A stretch of 62,575 nucleotides of DNA. It comes from Planctomycetales bacterium 71-10 (lineage in GTDB: Bacteria; Planctomycetota; Planctomycetia; Isosphaerales; Isosphaeraceae). The stretch is from assembly GCA_001898385.1 (NCBI GenBank), contig MKTT01000136.1:1-62575 (forward strand), given 5' to 3'. A program made the translations under genes and the position numbers. Below are positions 33,881-42,198 of this stretch, piece after piece. The stretch's first letter is position 1. Each line of letters begins with the position of its first letter. A model generated the notes under the pieces. The model saw only the letters and a list, made by a program, of their open reading frames with translations, had not been told where the DNA came from and made no database searches.

Positions 33881-35176
33881 ATGCACGACCTGCGGCCCCA
33901 GGACCTGGACATCGCGTCGCTCGGCCCCTGCACGATCCCCTCGCCGCTGATCCGGCTCCAGGACGTCGGCTTCGTGGAGGATTCGACGCGGATCCGACTG
34001 GAGCACCGCACGGGGCCGCAGTTCGACAAGTACGAGCCGTTCAGCCTGGAGGAGGCCGGGCCCCGGCGCACCATCTACTTCGACCCCAGGAAGACCTGCG
34101 CGGCGGTCGTGACGTGCGGCGGCCTGTCGCCCGGCCTGAACAACGTCATCCGGTCGGTCTACTCGGAGCTGTCCTACAACTACGAGGTCCCCCGCGTGCT
34201 GGGCGTGCGCGACGGCTACATGGGGCTGAACCCCCAGGCCGGCCAGCCGCTCGTCGAGATGACGCCCGCGTACGTCGACCACATCCACGACCTCGGCGGG
34301 ACCGTCCTGGGCTCGTCGCGAGGCCCGCAAGAGCCGGCGACGATCGTCGACACGATGCAGCGCGAGGGGATCGACGTCCTCTTCTGCGTCGGCGGCGACG
34401 GCACCCAGCGCGGCGCGCTGGGGATCGCGCAGGAGGCCCGGCGTCGGGGGCTCAAGAAGGCCGTCGTCGGCATCCCCAAGACGATCGACAACGACATCCA
34501 GTTCGTCCAGACCTCGTTCGGCTACTACACCGCGCTGGAGAAGGCCCAGGAGGTGCTCCGCGGCGCCCACGTCGAGGCCCGATGCGCCCCCAACGGCATC
34601 GGCCTGGTGAAGCTGATGGGCCGGCATTCCGGGTATATCGCCGCCGGCGCGGCGCTCGCCAGCCAGGACGCCAACTTCGTCCTCATCCCCGAGGTCCCGT
34701 TCAAGCTCGACGGCGAGGACGGCTTCCTGGCGGCGCTGGAGCGGCGCATCCTGCACAAGAACCACGCCCTGGTGGTCGTGGCCGAGGGGGCGGGGCAGGA
34801 CCTCATGGCCGGCGAGTGCCTGGGGACCGACGCCTCCGGGAACGCCAAGCTCCAGGACGTCGGCCTGTTCCTCCGCGAGAAGATCCTGGCCTACTTCCGC
34901 TCGCGGTCGATCGAGGTGAACCTGAAGTACCTGGATCCCAGCTACTTCATCCGATCGGTGCCGGCGAACCCCTCGGACCGGATCCTCAGCGACCAGATGG
35001 CCCGCATGGCCGTCCACGCCGCGATGTCGGGGAAGACCGACCTGCTGATCGGCTACATGCACAACGAACTCGTCCACGTCCCGATCGCCACGGCCGTCGC
35101 CCAGAAGAAGCAGCTCGACACCGCCAGCGACCTCTGGACCGCCGTCATGCGCTCCACAGGCCAGCCGATGTGGTGA
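33881..35176 (+). CDS. ATP-dependent 6-phosphofructokinase (group III type)
   Basis: 431 aa from ATG 33881; earlier in-frame codons are inside the palindromic repeat. Motifs: TCGGLSPGLNNVIRS, FCVGGDGTQRGA, PKTIDNDIQFVQTSFGY and GLVKLMGRHSGYIAAGAAL. The Gly after the Asp of GGDG corresponds to the position that selects ATP over pyrophosphate, while PKTIDND carries the Lys also seen in PPi enzymes. This Gly/Lys pair is typical of plant- and trypanosome-like ATP enzymes. It makes fructose-1,6-bisphosphate in glycolysis. Confidence 0.92.
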   Translation: MHDLRPQDLDIASLGPCTIPSPLIRLQDVGFVEDSTRIRLEHRTGPQFDKYEPFSLEEAGPRRTIYFDPRKTCAAVVTCGGLSPGLNNVIRSVYSELSYNYEVPRVLGVRDGYMGLNPQAGQPLVEMTPAYVDHIHDLGGTVLGSSRGPQEPATIVDTMQREGIDVLFCVGGDGTQRGALGIAQEARRRGLKKAVVGIPKTIDNDIQFVQTSFGYYTALEKAQEVLRGAHVEARCAPNGIGLVKLMGRHSGYIAAGAALASQDANFVLIPEVPFKLDGEDGFLAALERRILHKNHALVVVAEGAGQDLMAGECLGTDASGNAKLQDVGLFLREKILAYFRSRSIEVNLKYLDPSYFIRSVPANPSDRILSDQMARMAVHAAMSGKTDLLIGYMHNELVHVPIATAVAQKKQLDTASDLWTAVMRSTGQPMW

Positions 35177-35387
35177 CGACCCCGGCCGGGGCCCCGACCC
35201 GCCCTCGGCCCCCCGTCAGGCCGCAATCTCCGATCGAGGCGCCGGGAGAATCCGCCGGGACGTGTGACTTTTTCGTCCCGTCGGCAGGATCTACTCCGCG
35301 AGGACCCGCGTCGGCCGCGGTCCCCTCGCGAGCGAAGCGCCGACCGGCCCCGCGACGGGCGCCGGGCAATCACGGAGATGCACCTCG

Positions 35388-36200
35388 ATGAACCGACGAT
35401 GGATCTTTCTGCCCGCCGTGGTGACCGGCTGGGTTCTTCTCGTCTCCTCCCCACAAACCTCGGCGGGGCTGGTCGCGACGTATCAGTTCCAGGACACCCT
35501 GGCCGCCGACGAGGCGGGCGCCCCGGCGCTGACGGCCCTGAACTCGGGCGCGTTCGTCACGGCGACGAACGTCCTGGGGCAGACCCGGACCGTCTATGAG
35601 CGGACGTCGACGAATCCCAGCCACGATACCCAGTCGGCCCTCACGGTCAGCGTCGCGGCGCTGGGGCTGACGTCGAACGATTACTCGGTGGAGCTGGTCT
35701 ACGACTTCACCAACGGCTACAGCGGGCCCGACTTCCGCCGGGTCGTGAACGCCAACGGCGGAGATCCCGGGCTCTATGTCTCCTCTCGGACCGGTCCCGG
35801 CAATTTGCAGATCGACGACTGGTTGGGCTACAGCCACACCGGGGGCCCGCCCCTCGCCGACGGGACCTTCTACCACCTGATCCTGAGCGTCACCCCCACC
35901 GGCGAGCAGGTCTACATCAATGGCGTTCTGGCCTTGAACCTCGTGGGGCTGACGCCGAATGCGATCACGGCGGCCAATCTGACGTTCTTTCAGGACAATG
36001 CGGGCGAATACGGCAACGGCAGCGTCGCGCTGCTGCGGATCTACGACTCGGCCCTGAACGCCTCCCAGGTCTCCGCCGCCTGGAACAACGGCGACCCGTT
36101 CGCCGCCGCGGCCGTCCCCGAGCCCGCCAGCCTCTCCCTCGCCGCCGTCGGCGGGCTGGTCGTGCTCGTCCTCGCGCGAGGCCGCCGGGGCCTCGGCTGA
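35388..36200 (+). CDS. LamG-like PEP-CTERM secreted protein
   Basis: 270 aa. Signal peptide (RRWIFLPAVVTGWVLLVSS, cleavage near TSAG), a concanavalin-type LamG domain (YQFQDTLAADEAG at the start, GTFYHLILSVTPTGEQVYIN) and a canonical PEP-CTERM tail: VPEPASLSLAAVGGLVVLVL, then ARGRRG. Such tails are cut by exosortase; no exosortase is in the window. It is probably a surface or extracellular-matrix protein. It sits 211 bases behind the phosphofructokinase gene. Confidence 0.9.
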   Translation: MNRRWIFLPAVVTGWVLLVSSPQTSAGLVATYQFQDTLAADEAGAPALTALNSGAFVTATNVLGQTRTVYERTSTNPSHDTQSALTVSVAALGLTSNDYSVELVYDFTNGYSGPDFRRVVNANGGDPGLYVSSRTGPGNLQIDDWLGYSHTGGPPLADGTFYHLILSVTPTGEQVYINGVLALNLVGLTPNAITAANLTFFQDNAGEYGNGSVALLRIYDSALNASQVSAAWNNGDPFAAAAVPEPASLSLAAVGGLVVLVLARGRRGLG

Positions 36201-36338
36201 GTCGGGCCGCCGAGAGGGCTCGGGCGGGCCGGATCGCCGCGGCCTGCACGAGCGGGCCCGTCACGGTCGGCCACGGCGGCGACGGCTCGACGACTCATCG
36301 TACCGCCCGAGACGGGCTCGAAACGGCACAAGTCGGGC

Positions 36339-38762
36339 TCAGCGCATGTGCCCGCCGAAGTTCCCGCCGCCCGCGCCGCCCGCCGCGCCGCCGAACCCTC
36401 CGGCGGCGCCGCCCCCCCGCATGCCGCCGCCGAGGTCGCCGCCCCCTCGCATACCGCCGAAGCCGCCGCCGAGGTCGCCGCCCCCTCGCATGCCGCCGAA
36501 GCCCATGCCGCCGGGGCCGGCGCCGGGGTCGGCGCTCCGCATGCCGCCGCTGAAGGGGCTGCCGCCGTTGTAGACCCCGGCCCCGAAGTTCCCGGAGTTG
36601 GCGAAGCCCCCCGGCTGGCGGAAGCCGCCGCTGAAGCCGTTGCCCAGGCCGGGGGAGGGGTCGAAGCCGGGCGCCCTCATCCTCCCCTCGAACCCCGGCT
36701 GCAACGCCCCGGCGGCCCGCATCGGCCCGAGGTCGATCCCGGGGCCTCCCGGGAGCTGGGGCGCGAAGCTCGGCGACAGGGCCTGTCGAGCGTCGGCGTC
36801 GTTCCTGCGCATCCCGCCCTGCCAGGCGGCGTTCGGGTTGATGAGCGTCTCCGCCCCGCGCGGGCTCGGGAAATTGCCGGGGCCGATCTGCGGCATGAAC
36901 GGGCCTTGCGTCCCGTTCAAGGATGGGAATTCCGCGAGCGCGGCCCTCGCGTCCGGCGTGGCTTGGCGCATGCGGCCGAAGCCCGGCCCGTCGGCCGCGC
37001 CCGGCGAGCCCTCGCGGATCATCGGGCCGACGCCCGGCACGTTGACCACGTCGCTCCCCGCGGCGTGGTTCGCGAACGCCGGTCGCGCCGCCTGGTGCTC
37101 CTGCCGCATCGCGGGCGCGACGCCGTTGTACGAGTGCAGCCACGTCGCCGGCCGGTCGGCCTCGCCCCGCATCGCCCCCATCCGGACGCCGTCCGGTGCG
37201 GCGGATCGCATGCCGACGAGCGCCGGGCGATCCTCCAGCGCGGCGAACGGCCGCGTCGCCGGCGGTGCCGAGACGCCCTCGCCGCGCAGACCCGTCGGGC
37301 CCTGCCGCATCGCCCCGTGCGCCGCCAGGTGCTCGCCGACGGTCCCGCCCGGCCGGTCGACCCGGTGCGGAGGCGCGACGGGATCGCGGCGACCGCTGTT
37401 CTCGAACGGGTAGCAGCCGGCCCAGACCGGGTTCCCGCCCCAGATGATCCCGGGGAAGCCCCAGCCGCCCCAGCCGAGCCCGTTCCACCCCCAGCCTCCC
37501 CAGCCGAATCCGCCCCAGCCCCAGCCCCCCCAGCCGGAGAACCAGTTGGGGAAGCCGACGTTCTGGAAGCCGGGCCACGCGCCGATGGCCGGCCCGCTCC
37601 AGCCCCAGGTCCCCCACCCGAAGCCCGGCCAGGTCCCCAGCGCCACGCCGCTCCAGCCGGGGATCCCCCAGGCGTACGCGCCGGGGTTCCAGCCCGGCCA
37701 CCCCCAGCCCCAACCGCCGCCGACCAGCCCCAGGCCCCCGAACAGCGGGTAGCCCGTCATCAGCGGGAGGAGCGAGTTGCCGAACCCGTAGTACGGCGGG
37801 CCCAGCCCGTAGGCCAGCGCGCCGGGGGCGGCGTAGGCGATGGGCGACGCGTAATACGGATAGCCGAAGCCGCCGAGGGCCGGGTAGTCCAGATAGCCGT
37901 AGAACGGGGCGAGCCGGCCGTAGTCGGCGTAGGCGAAGTAGCGGCCGGCCGGGTCGTAGCAGACGCCGGGATAGCCGTCGTACCACGGGGTCCAGCGCCC
38001 GAACGCCCCGTAGAGCTGGCCGTAGAGCTGCGGCGAGACCTCCGTGTAGGGCCGATAGGCGAGGACCTGTCCGTCCGCGACCTCCCCGGCAAGCTCGGCG
38101 GGGGCGAACAGCGTCCCGCGCTCCTCCAGGGGGCGGTCCCAGTAGCCCGCCTGGTAGATCCAGCCTTCGGGCTGGCGGGTCCAACTCGCCGGGACCCAGG
38201 CCCAGCCGGGCTTGGCGTCGGCCCAGAAGCCCTTGCGCCAGGCGAGGCCGTCCCCGTCGGGGACGTACTGGCCGGGGATGTAGAAGCAGTTCGGCTTGGG
38301 CGGCGCGCCGGGGTCGTCGGGGGGCCTGCGGTCGGGGGGACCGTCCTTGCGATAGGCGATGCGGTCGGTGGAGCGGTCGCTCCAGAAGCCGGGCGTGCGC
38401 CTCCAGCCGTCGGCGTCGCGTTTCCAGAGGCCGTTGACCCAGAACCGGCCCGGCGGCGGCACGCGCCAGGTCCCCGTCACCCAGGCGAACTTGCCGGACT
38501 CGGCGAGCCAGTCCCAGTAGCCCTCGATCCATCGGGCCTCCGAACTCGGCGGCTCGGCCGCGGGCCGCTCCACGACCGGCGGCGGGGGCGACTTCGGCAC
38601 GACCGGCGGCTCGACGTCCCGCCGGGGCGACAGGAACGCCTCGTGGACGGGGCCGGCGGCCATCGGCTTCAGGCCGCCGGCCTCGTCGGCGCGGAGCGAC
38701 GGCGCCGGGGCGAACGCGGCCAGGATCGCGAGACGCCGGAGGTGGGCCAGGGTGCATCGCAT
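36339..38762 (-). CDS. exported YXWGXW-type Gly/Trp-rich low-complexity protein
   Basis: 807 aa from ATG 38762. A signal peptide (RRLAILAAFAPAPSLRADE) is followed by tandem W-x-x-G-x-W modules (EGYWDWLAESGKFAWVTGTW, VPASWTRQPEGWIYQAGYW; 100-240). A Tyr/Gly/Pro region comes next, then a Trp/Gly track (GWGGWGWGGFGWGGWGWNG near 440). A long Ala/Arg/Met segment follows, and a C-terminal run of GGMRGGGDLGGG repeats. YXWGXW proteins are presumed envelope or spore-coat-like, role unknown. Only the ends are clearly ordered. The opposite strand is also open because of composition. Confidence 0.75.
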   Translation of the reverse strand: MRCTLAHLRRLAILAAFAPAPSLRADEAGGLKPMAAGPVHEAFLSPRRDVEPPVVPKSPPPPVVERPAAEPPSSEARWIEGYWDWLAESGKFAWVTGTWRVPPPGRFWVNGLWKRDADGWRRTPGFWSDRSTDRIAYRKDGPPDRRPPDDPGAPPKPNCFYIPGQYVPDGDGLAWRKGFWADAKPGWAWVPASWTRQPEGWIYQAGYWDRPLEERGTLFAPAELAGEVADGQVLAYRPYTEVSPQLYGQLYGAFGRWTPWYDGYPGVCYDPAGRYFAYADYGRLAPFYGYLDYPALGGFGYPYYASPIAYAAPGALAYGLGPPYYGFGNSLLPLMTGYPLFGGLGLVGGGWGWGWPGWNPGAYAWGIPGWSGVALGTWPGFGWGTWGWSGPAIGAWPGFQNVGFPNWFSGWGGWGWGGFGWGGWGWNGLGWGGWGFPGIIWGGNPVWAGCYPFENSGRRDPVAPPHRVDRPGGTVGEHLAAHGAMRQGPTGLRGEGVSAPPATRPFAALEDRPALVGMRSAAPDGVRMGAMRGEADRPATWLHSYNGVAPAMRQEHQAARPAFANHAAGSDVVNVPGVGPMIREGSPGAADGPGFGRMRQATPDARAALAEFPSLNGTQGPFMPQIGPGNFPSPRGAETLINPNAAWQGGMRRNDADARQALSPSFAPQLPGGPGIDLGPMRAAGALQPGFEGRMRAPGFDPSPGLGNGFSGGFRQPGGFANSGNFGAGVYNGGSPFSGGMRSADPGAGPGGMGFGGMRGGGDLGGGFGGMRGGGDLGGGMRGGGAAGGFGGAAGGAGGGNFGGHMR
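36432..36491. repeat. 39-bp coding tandem repeat (two copies)
   Basis: A 21-base block at 36432-36452 recurs at 36471-36491, a 39-base period that encodes 13 residues (GGMRGGGDLGGGF). It is part of the Gly-rich C-terminus of the YXWGXW-type protein. Repeat number may vary between strains. Confidence 0.7.
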
Positions 38763-38808
38763 CGTCGTCGGCTCCAGGCTGCGAGGTCGATCGCGGGGCT
38801 CATCCAGG

Positions 38809-38814
38809 ATTATA
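38809..38814 (-). promoter_or_regulatory. perfect TATAAT -10 for YXWGXW-type gene
   Basis: TATAAT on the minus strand (38814-38809) lies 47 bases before the ATG at 38762, unusual in this GC-rich DNA. The -35 region is poor. The -10 is flanked by a 7-bp inverted repeat (TCCAGGA 38803-38809, TCCTGGA 38827-38833) that could be an operator for an activator or repressor. Confidence 0.45.
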
Positions 38815-38898
38815 CGGTCGTCGAAGTCCTGGATGCGACGGCGACGGCCCGAAGCCCCTGGACAGGCCAAGTTCCCGCCGGCGGGGCCGCTTTCCCCC

Positions 38899-38927
38899 TT
38901 GTTGAGCGACGGCTTTCGACCTACAGT
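38899..38927 (+). promoter_or_regulatory. candidate promoter for FHA gene
   Basis: TTGTTG (38899-38904), a 17-base spacer and TACAGT (38922-38927), 54 bases before the ATG at 38981. Moderate match. It is back to back with the TATAAT element of the divergent gene. Confidence 0.35.
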
Positions 38928-38980
38928 TCCTCGACGAGACGATCGACCGTCCGACGACGCGGCCGAAGGAGCGGGGGAGC

Positions 38981-39511
38981 ATGAAAGCCGAACTCATCCC
39001 CGACAACGGCGACCCGCCGATCCCCATCACGCGCGACCTCACCGTCGTCGGCCGCCGCGACTCCGACGTCGTCATCGAGCACCCCAGCCTCTCCCGCCGG
39101 CATTGCGTCCTGGTGAAGACCGACGGCCTGCTCGTGATCCGGGACCTGCTCACCACCAACGGGACGAAGGTGAAGGGCCAGCGCATCCGCTGGGCCGCGC
39201 TCCTGCCGGGCGATCGCATCGCCCTGGGGGGCTACAAGATGCGCGTCTACCTCGGCCCCGACGACGCCATGTCCCCCTCCGAGCTGTGGCTCAAGCGCGC
39301 GGGCAAGGCCGCCGAACTCCGACGCGCCGAGGAGAACCTGCGCAAGGCCCAGGCCCCGCCCCCCCCCGGCCGCTTCGGCGCCTTCGCCGCCCCCTCGCTC
39401 GAAGAGATGCCCAGCAGCGCCTCGTTCGACGAGATCCGCCACGCCCCCGCCCCCGACGAGTCCGCCCGCCACGAGTTCGTCGACGACGACTCCATCATCG
39501 AGCTGGACTGA
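38981..39511 (+). CDS. FHA-domain protein
   Basis: 176 aa. The FHA core at residues 20-90 reads VVGRRDSDVVIEHPSLSRRH (GR, S-x-x-H) and LTTNGTKVKGQRI (NG), the phosphothreonine-binding signature. The C-terminal half is Pro/Ala-rich and acidic, ending EFVDDDSIIELD, with no enzyme domain. It probably docks partners of Ser/Thr kinases, none of which is in the window. The HEAT-sialidase gene starts 52 bases later across a hairpin. Confidence 0.88.
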   Translation: MKAELIPDNGDPPIPITRDLTVVGRRDSDVVIEHPSLSRRHCVLVKTDGLLVIRDLLTTNGTKVKGQRIRWAALLPGDRIALGGYKMRVYLGPDDAMSPSELWLKRAGKAAELRRAEENLRKAQAPPPPGRFGAFAAPSLEEMPSSASFDEIRHAPAPDESARHEFVDDDSIIELD

Positions 39512-39513
39512 CC

Positions 39514-39554
39514 CCTCCGGTATCCTGGACCTCGGTTCCAGGACACGCCGGAGG
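39514..39554 (+). promoter_or_regulatory. hairpin enclosing the ribosome site of the HEAT-sialidase gene
   Basis: CCTCCGG (39514-39520) pairs with CCGGAGG (39548-39554), and an inner TCCTGGA/TCCAGGA stem (39523-39529, 39537-39543) lies between. The 3' arm contains the GGAGG ribosome site ten bases before the ATG at 39564. It may end the FHA transcript or hold translation of the next gene in check. Confidence 0.4.
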
Positions 39555-39563
39555 ATCGCACCC

Positions 39564-41450
39564 ATGCCCGCGTCGCGGATCGCACTGCTCGTCGTCTCGA
39601 CGTCCCTGCTCCTGGGCGCCGCCCCTCCCGATCGCGGGCGCTGCCTGGCCGTGCTGCGCGAGGGCCTGGCCTCGGGCGAATTCTGGCCGTCCATGCACGC
39701 CGCCGAGGCGCTGTCGCGGGAAGGGGCCGGCGCGGAGGTCCGCCGGGCGCTCGCGCCCCGGCTGGCGACCGAGGCCGACGCCCAGCGTCGCTGCGGGATC
39801 GCCCGCGAACTCGTCCGCGCCGGCGACCTGGCGCACGTCCGCACGCTGCTGGACGTCCTCGCGAGCCCCGACCCGCACGGCCACGCCCACGCCTGCGAGA
39901 GCCTGTACAAGGTCCGCGAGGTCGGCGACGGCGTCCTGCTGCGCCGGGCGATGAACGATCCCGAAACTTCCCTGCGCTCGCTCATGGCCGCGGCGGCCCT
40001 CGCGAGGTGGGGCAACCCGGAAGCCTTCGCGCTCGTCCGTAGGACGCTCGCCCATCCCGACGAGACGCTCGCCCGCACCGCCGCGTGGATCCTCGCGCGC
40101 GTCGGCGACGCCCGCGACCTCCCCGCGCTCCGCGCCGGCCGCGATCGGTCCGCGGGGCCCCTGACGCGGGCCTACTTCGATCACGCCCTGGCGGCGCTCG
40201 GCGACCCGGAGGGGAGGGCGGCCCTCGTCCGGAACCTGGATCACGACGACCCGAAAGTCCGCGTCTACGCCTGCGAGTTCGCCCCCGACGCCCGCGCGAC
40301 CGAGGCCGTTGACGCCCTGGCGCGTCGGCTCGACGACCCGGACCTGGACGTCCGCCTCCGGGCCGCGCAAGCCCTGCTGGCCCTGGCGAGGCCCGCGGCC
40401 GACGGGGGCGAGTTCGCCGTCGACGTCTTCCCGGCCGACGCCGAGCATCCCCGCTACAGCGAGGGCTCGGTCGCCGTCCTCCGCGACGGCCGGCTGCTCT
40501 ACGCGACGACCGAGTTCGACGCCAACTCGTCCGACTTCGCCCGCGCGCGGGTCCTGGCCGTGGAGTCGGCCGACGAGGGCCGGACGTGGGGGCCTCGCCG
40601 GGTGCTCCAGGAGAACGTCGGCAAGATGAACGTGATGTCGGCCTCCCTGTTCCGGCTCCTACCGGGGGCGACGTTCGACGGGCCGATCGGCCTGCTGTAT
40701 CTCCAGAAGGACTCGCACACCGTCCTCAACGCCTTCCTGCGCGTCTCCGAGGACGAGGGCGCGACGTTCGGCCCGCCGACCCGCGCGACGACCTCGCCCG
40801 GCTACCACGTCGTCAACAACGACCGGGTGACGGTCCTGTCCTCGGGCCGGCTGGTCGTGCCGACGGCCTCGACGGCCGACGTGGGGGTCGACGGTGGCGG
40901 GCGGTTCGAGGCGTCGTGCTTCCTGTCGGACGATCGCGGGGCGACGTGGCGACGGAGCCGGAACGCGGTCCCTTACGCGAAGCGAGGGGCGATGGAGCCC
41001 GAGGTGATCGAGTTGGACGGCGGCCGGCTGCTGATGCACATCCGGACGCAGCTAGGCCACATCGCCGCGAGCGAGTCGGACGACGGCGGCGAGACCTGGG
41101 GCGAGGCGCGGTCGTGGGGCGTGACGGCCCCGGAGGCCCCGTCGACCCTGCGCCGGATCCCGTCGACGGGCGACCTCTTGCTGGTCTGGAACGACTCGGT
41201 GAAGCCGGGCGCGGGCCACGGCGGCCCGCGGACGCCGCTGTCGGCGGCCGTCTCGCGCGACGGCGGCCGGACGTGGTCGCGGCCGATCGCGGTGGAGGGC
41301 TCGGCGAGCGCGACCTACGCGTACACGAGCGTCGCCTTCCACCGGGGCCGGGCGCTGCTGACGTACTACGTCGGGCCGGCGTCGTGGGAGCGGCTGTCGT
41401 CGCGATTCCGGTCGATCCCGATCGCCCGGCTGTACGGGGGAGGGGGATGA
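39564..41450 (+). CDS. HEAT-repeat plus sialidase-type beta-propeller exported protein
   Basis: 628 aa. Signal peptide ASRIALLVVSTSLLLGAA. Residues 25-285 are HEAT-like helical repeats (RTAAWILARVGDARDLPALR, DDPDLDVRLRAAQALLALA). Residues 290-628 form a six-bladed sialidase fold with repeated Asp boxes: ESADEGRTWG, SEDEGATFG, SDDRGATWR, SDDGGETWG and SRDGGRTWS. The fold fits exo-alpha-sialidase or related secreted glycosidases, but many such propellers are not enzymes. The HEAT plus sialidase pairing is uncommon. A palindromic repeat follows 33 bases after the stop. Confidence 0.85.
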   Translation: MPASRIALLVVSTSLLLGAAPPDRGRCLAVLREGLASGEFWPSMHAAEALSREGAGAEVRRALAPRLATEADAQRRCGIARELVRAGDLAHVRTLLDVLASPDPHGHAHACESLYKVREVGDGVLLRRAMNDPETSLRSLMAAAALARWGNPEAFALVRRTLAHPDETLARTAAWILARVGDARDLPALRAGRDRSAGPLTRAYFDHALAALGDPEGRAALVRNLDHDDPKVRVYACEFAPDARATEAVDALARRLDDPDLDVRLRAAQALLALARPAADGGEFAVDVFPADAEHPRYSEGSVAVLRDGRLLYATTEFDANSSDFARARVLAVESADEGRTWGPRRVLQENVGKMNVMSASLFRLLPGATFDGPIGLLYLQKDSHTVLNAFLRVSEDEGATFGPPTRATTSPGYHVVNNDRVTVLSSGRLVVPTASTADVGVDGGGRFEASCFLSDDRGATWRRSRNAVPYAKRGAMEPEVIELDGGRLLMHIRTQLGHIAASESDDGGETWGEARSWGVTAPEAPSTLRRIPSTGDLLLVWNDSVKPGAGHGGPRTPLSAAVSRDGGRTWSRPIAVEGSASATYAYTSVAFHRGRALLTYYVGPASWERLSSRFRSIPIARLYGGGG

Positions 41451-41483
41451 GACCGTCACCGATTTGAGGAGCCATCACGACGG

Positions 41484-41661
41484 CCTTCCCCCCTCGCGGG
41501 GGAAGGTGGCCCGAAGGGCCGGATGAGGGGGACGACGCGCCAGACGGCCGTCGGGCTCCCGAGCCGGTCGAACGGGCTTGCGAATCCCGACGGTTCCCGT
41601 GCTTCGCGTCCCCCTCATCTGACCCCCTCGGGGCCTGTCTTCCCCCGCGAGGGGGGAAGAC
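41484..41661. repeat. Type-3 palindromic element, copy D
   Basis: 178 bp. The left head is CCTTCCCCCCTCGCGGGGGA-type (41484-41506) and the right head GTCTTCCCCCGCGAGGGGGG-type (41637-41661). The two ends differ (CCTT versus GTCTT), which gives the element an orientation. The internal GTGCTTCGCGTCCCC block is shared with copies B and E. It lies in the 349-base convergent gap between the HEAT-sialidase and csrA genes. The rest of the gap holds the csrA terminator. Confidence 0.8.
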
Positions 41662-41703
41662 GGTTCTCTTCGCAATCTCCCAGGATCTGCGAGGATCAGG
41701 AAT

Positions 41704-41748
41704 GAATAAACCGGACGGGCGACGGCCCTGGGGGGCGTCGACCGTCCG
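41704..41748 (-). terminator. intrinsic terminator of the fliW-csrA unit
   Basis: Read on the minus strand, a 14-base arm (41748-41735) pairs with 41723-41710 at 13 of 14 positions around a GC loop, and is followed by TTTATT (41709-41704). It begins 52 bases after the csrA stop. On the plus strand no T-run follows, so it is directional. Confidence 0.7.
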
Positions 41749-41799
41749 GCGAGGATGGGATGATGGCGTTTCGTCGGCCCGCCGGGCCGGCGGTCGTGC

Positions 41800-42066
41800 T
41801 CAGACGTCGTCGGTCCGGGTGCGGCGGAGGTCGCGCCGGACGGGCGGGCTGAGGCGTTCGATCTGGCGGGCTTCCTGGGGCTCCAGGCGGCTCGCCTGGC
41901 GGTTCTCGCGCTGGATCGCCTCGTACACCTCTTGGCGGTGTACGGAGATCTCGATGGGGGCCGCGATCCCCAGGCGGACTTTATCGCCCCGAATATCGAC
42001 CACGGTGATGACGATGTCGTCACCGATGATGATACTCTCGTCGCGGTGTCGGGACAGGACCAGCAT
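41800..42066 (-). CDS. csrA: carbon storage regulator CsrA (copy 2, extended C-terminus)
   Basis: 88 aa. Canonical first 50 residues (MLVLSRHRDESIIIGDDIV, key Arg in VHRQEV), then a basic 30-residue tail (ENRQASRLEPQEARQIERLS) absent from copy 1. The ribosome site AGGAGGAAGGAG (42087-42076) contains three GGA motifs, the CsrA binding core, so autoregulation is likely. fliW lies upstream on the same strand. FliW normally binds and inhibits CsrA, linking it to flagellin levels. The extended tail matches CsrA forms that partner with FliW. Confidence 0.95.
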   Translation of the reverse strand: MLVLSRHRDESIIIGDDIVITVVDIRGDKVRLGIAAPIEISVHRQEVYEAIQRENRQASRLEPQEARQIERLSPPVRRDLRRTRTDDV

Positions 42067-42198
42067 CGTACTAGGCTCCTTCCTCCTGCCAACGAGGCCC
42101 GTGACCGTCCCCGTTCGCGCGGCCCGGGCTTTCGGCGACCGCGTGGGATGCGGGGGTGTCGAGAAGCCCTTGAATATCCGGGTGACAAGCCGCCGTCA

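Noticed and set aside
35256..35280. CGGGACG...CGTCCCG hairpin after the phosphofructokinase gene as terminator
   Set aside because: The T-run lies in the loop, not after the stem, so it does not fit an intrinsic terminator.
36348..38984. An 878-codon plus-strand frame over the YXWGXW-type gene
   Set aside because: The minus-strand product has a signal peptide and known repeat modules; the plus-strand product has only low-complexity Ala/Pro/Arg/Gly text.
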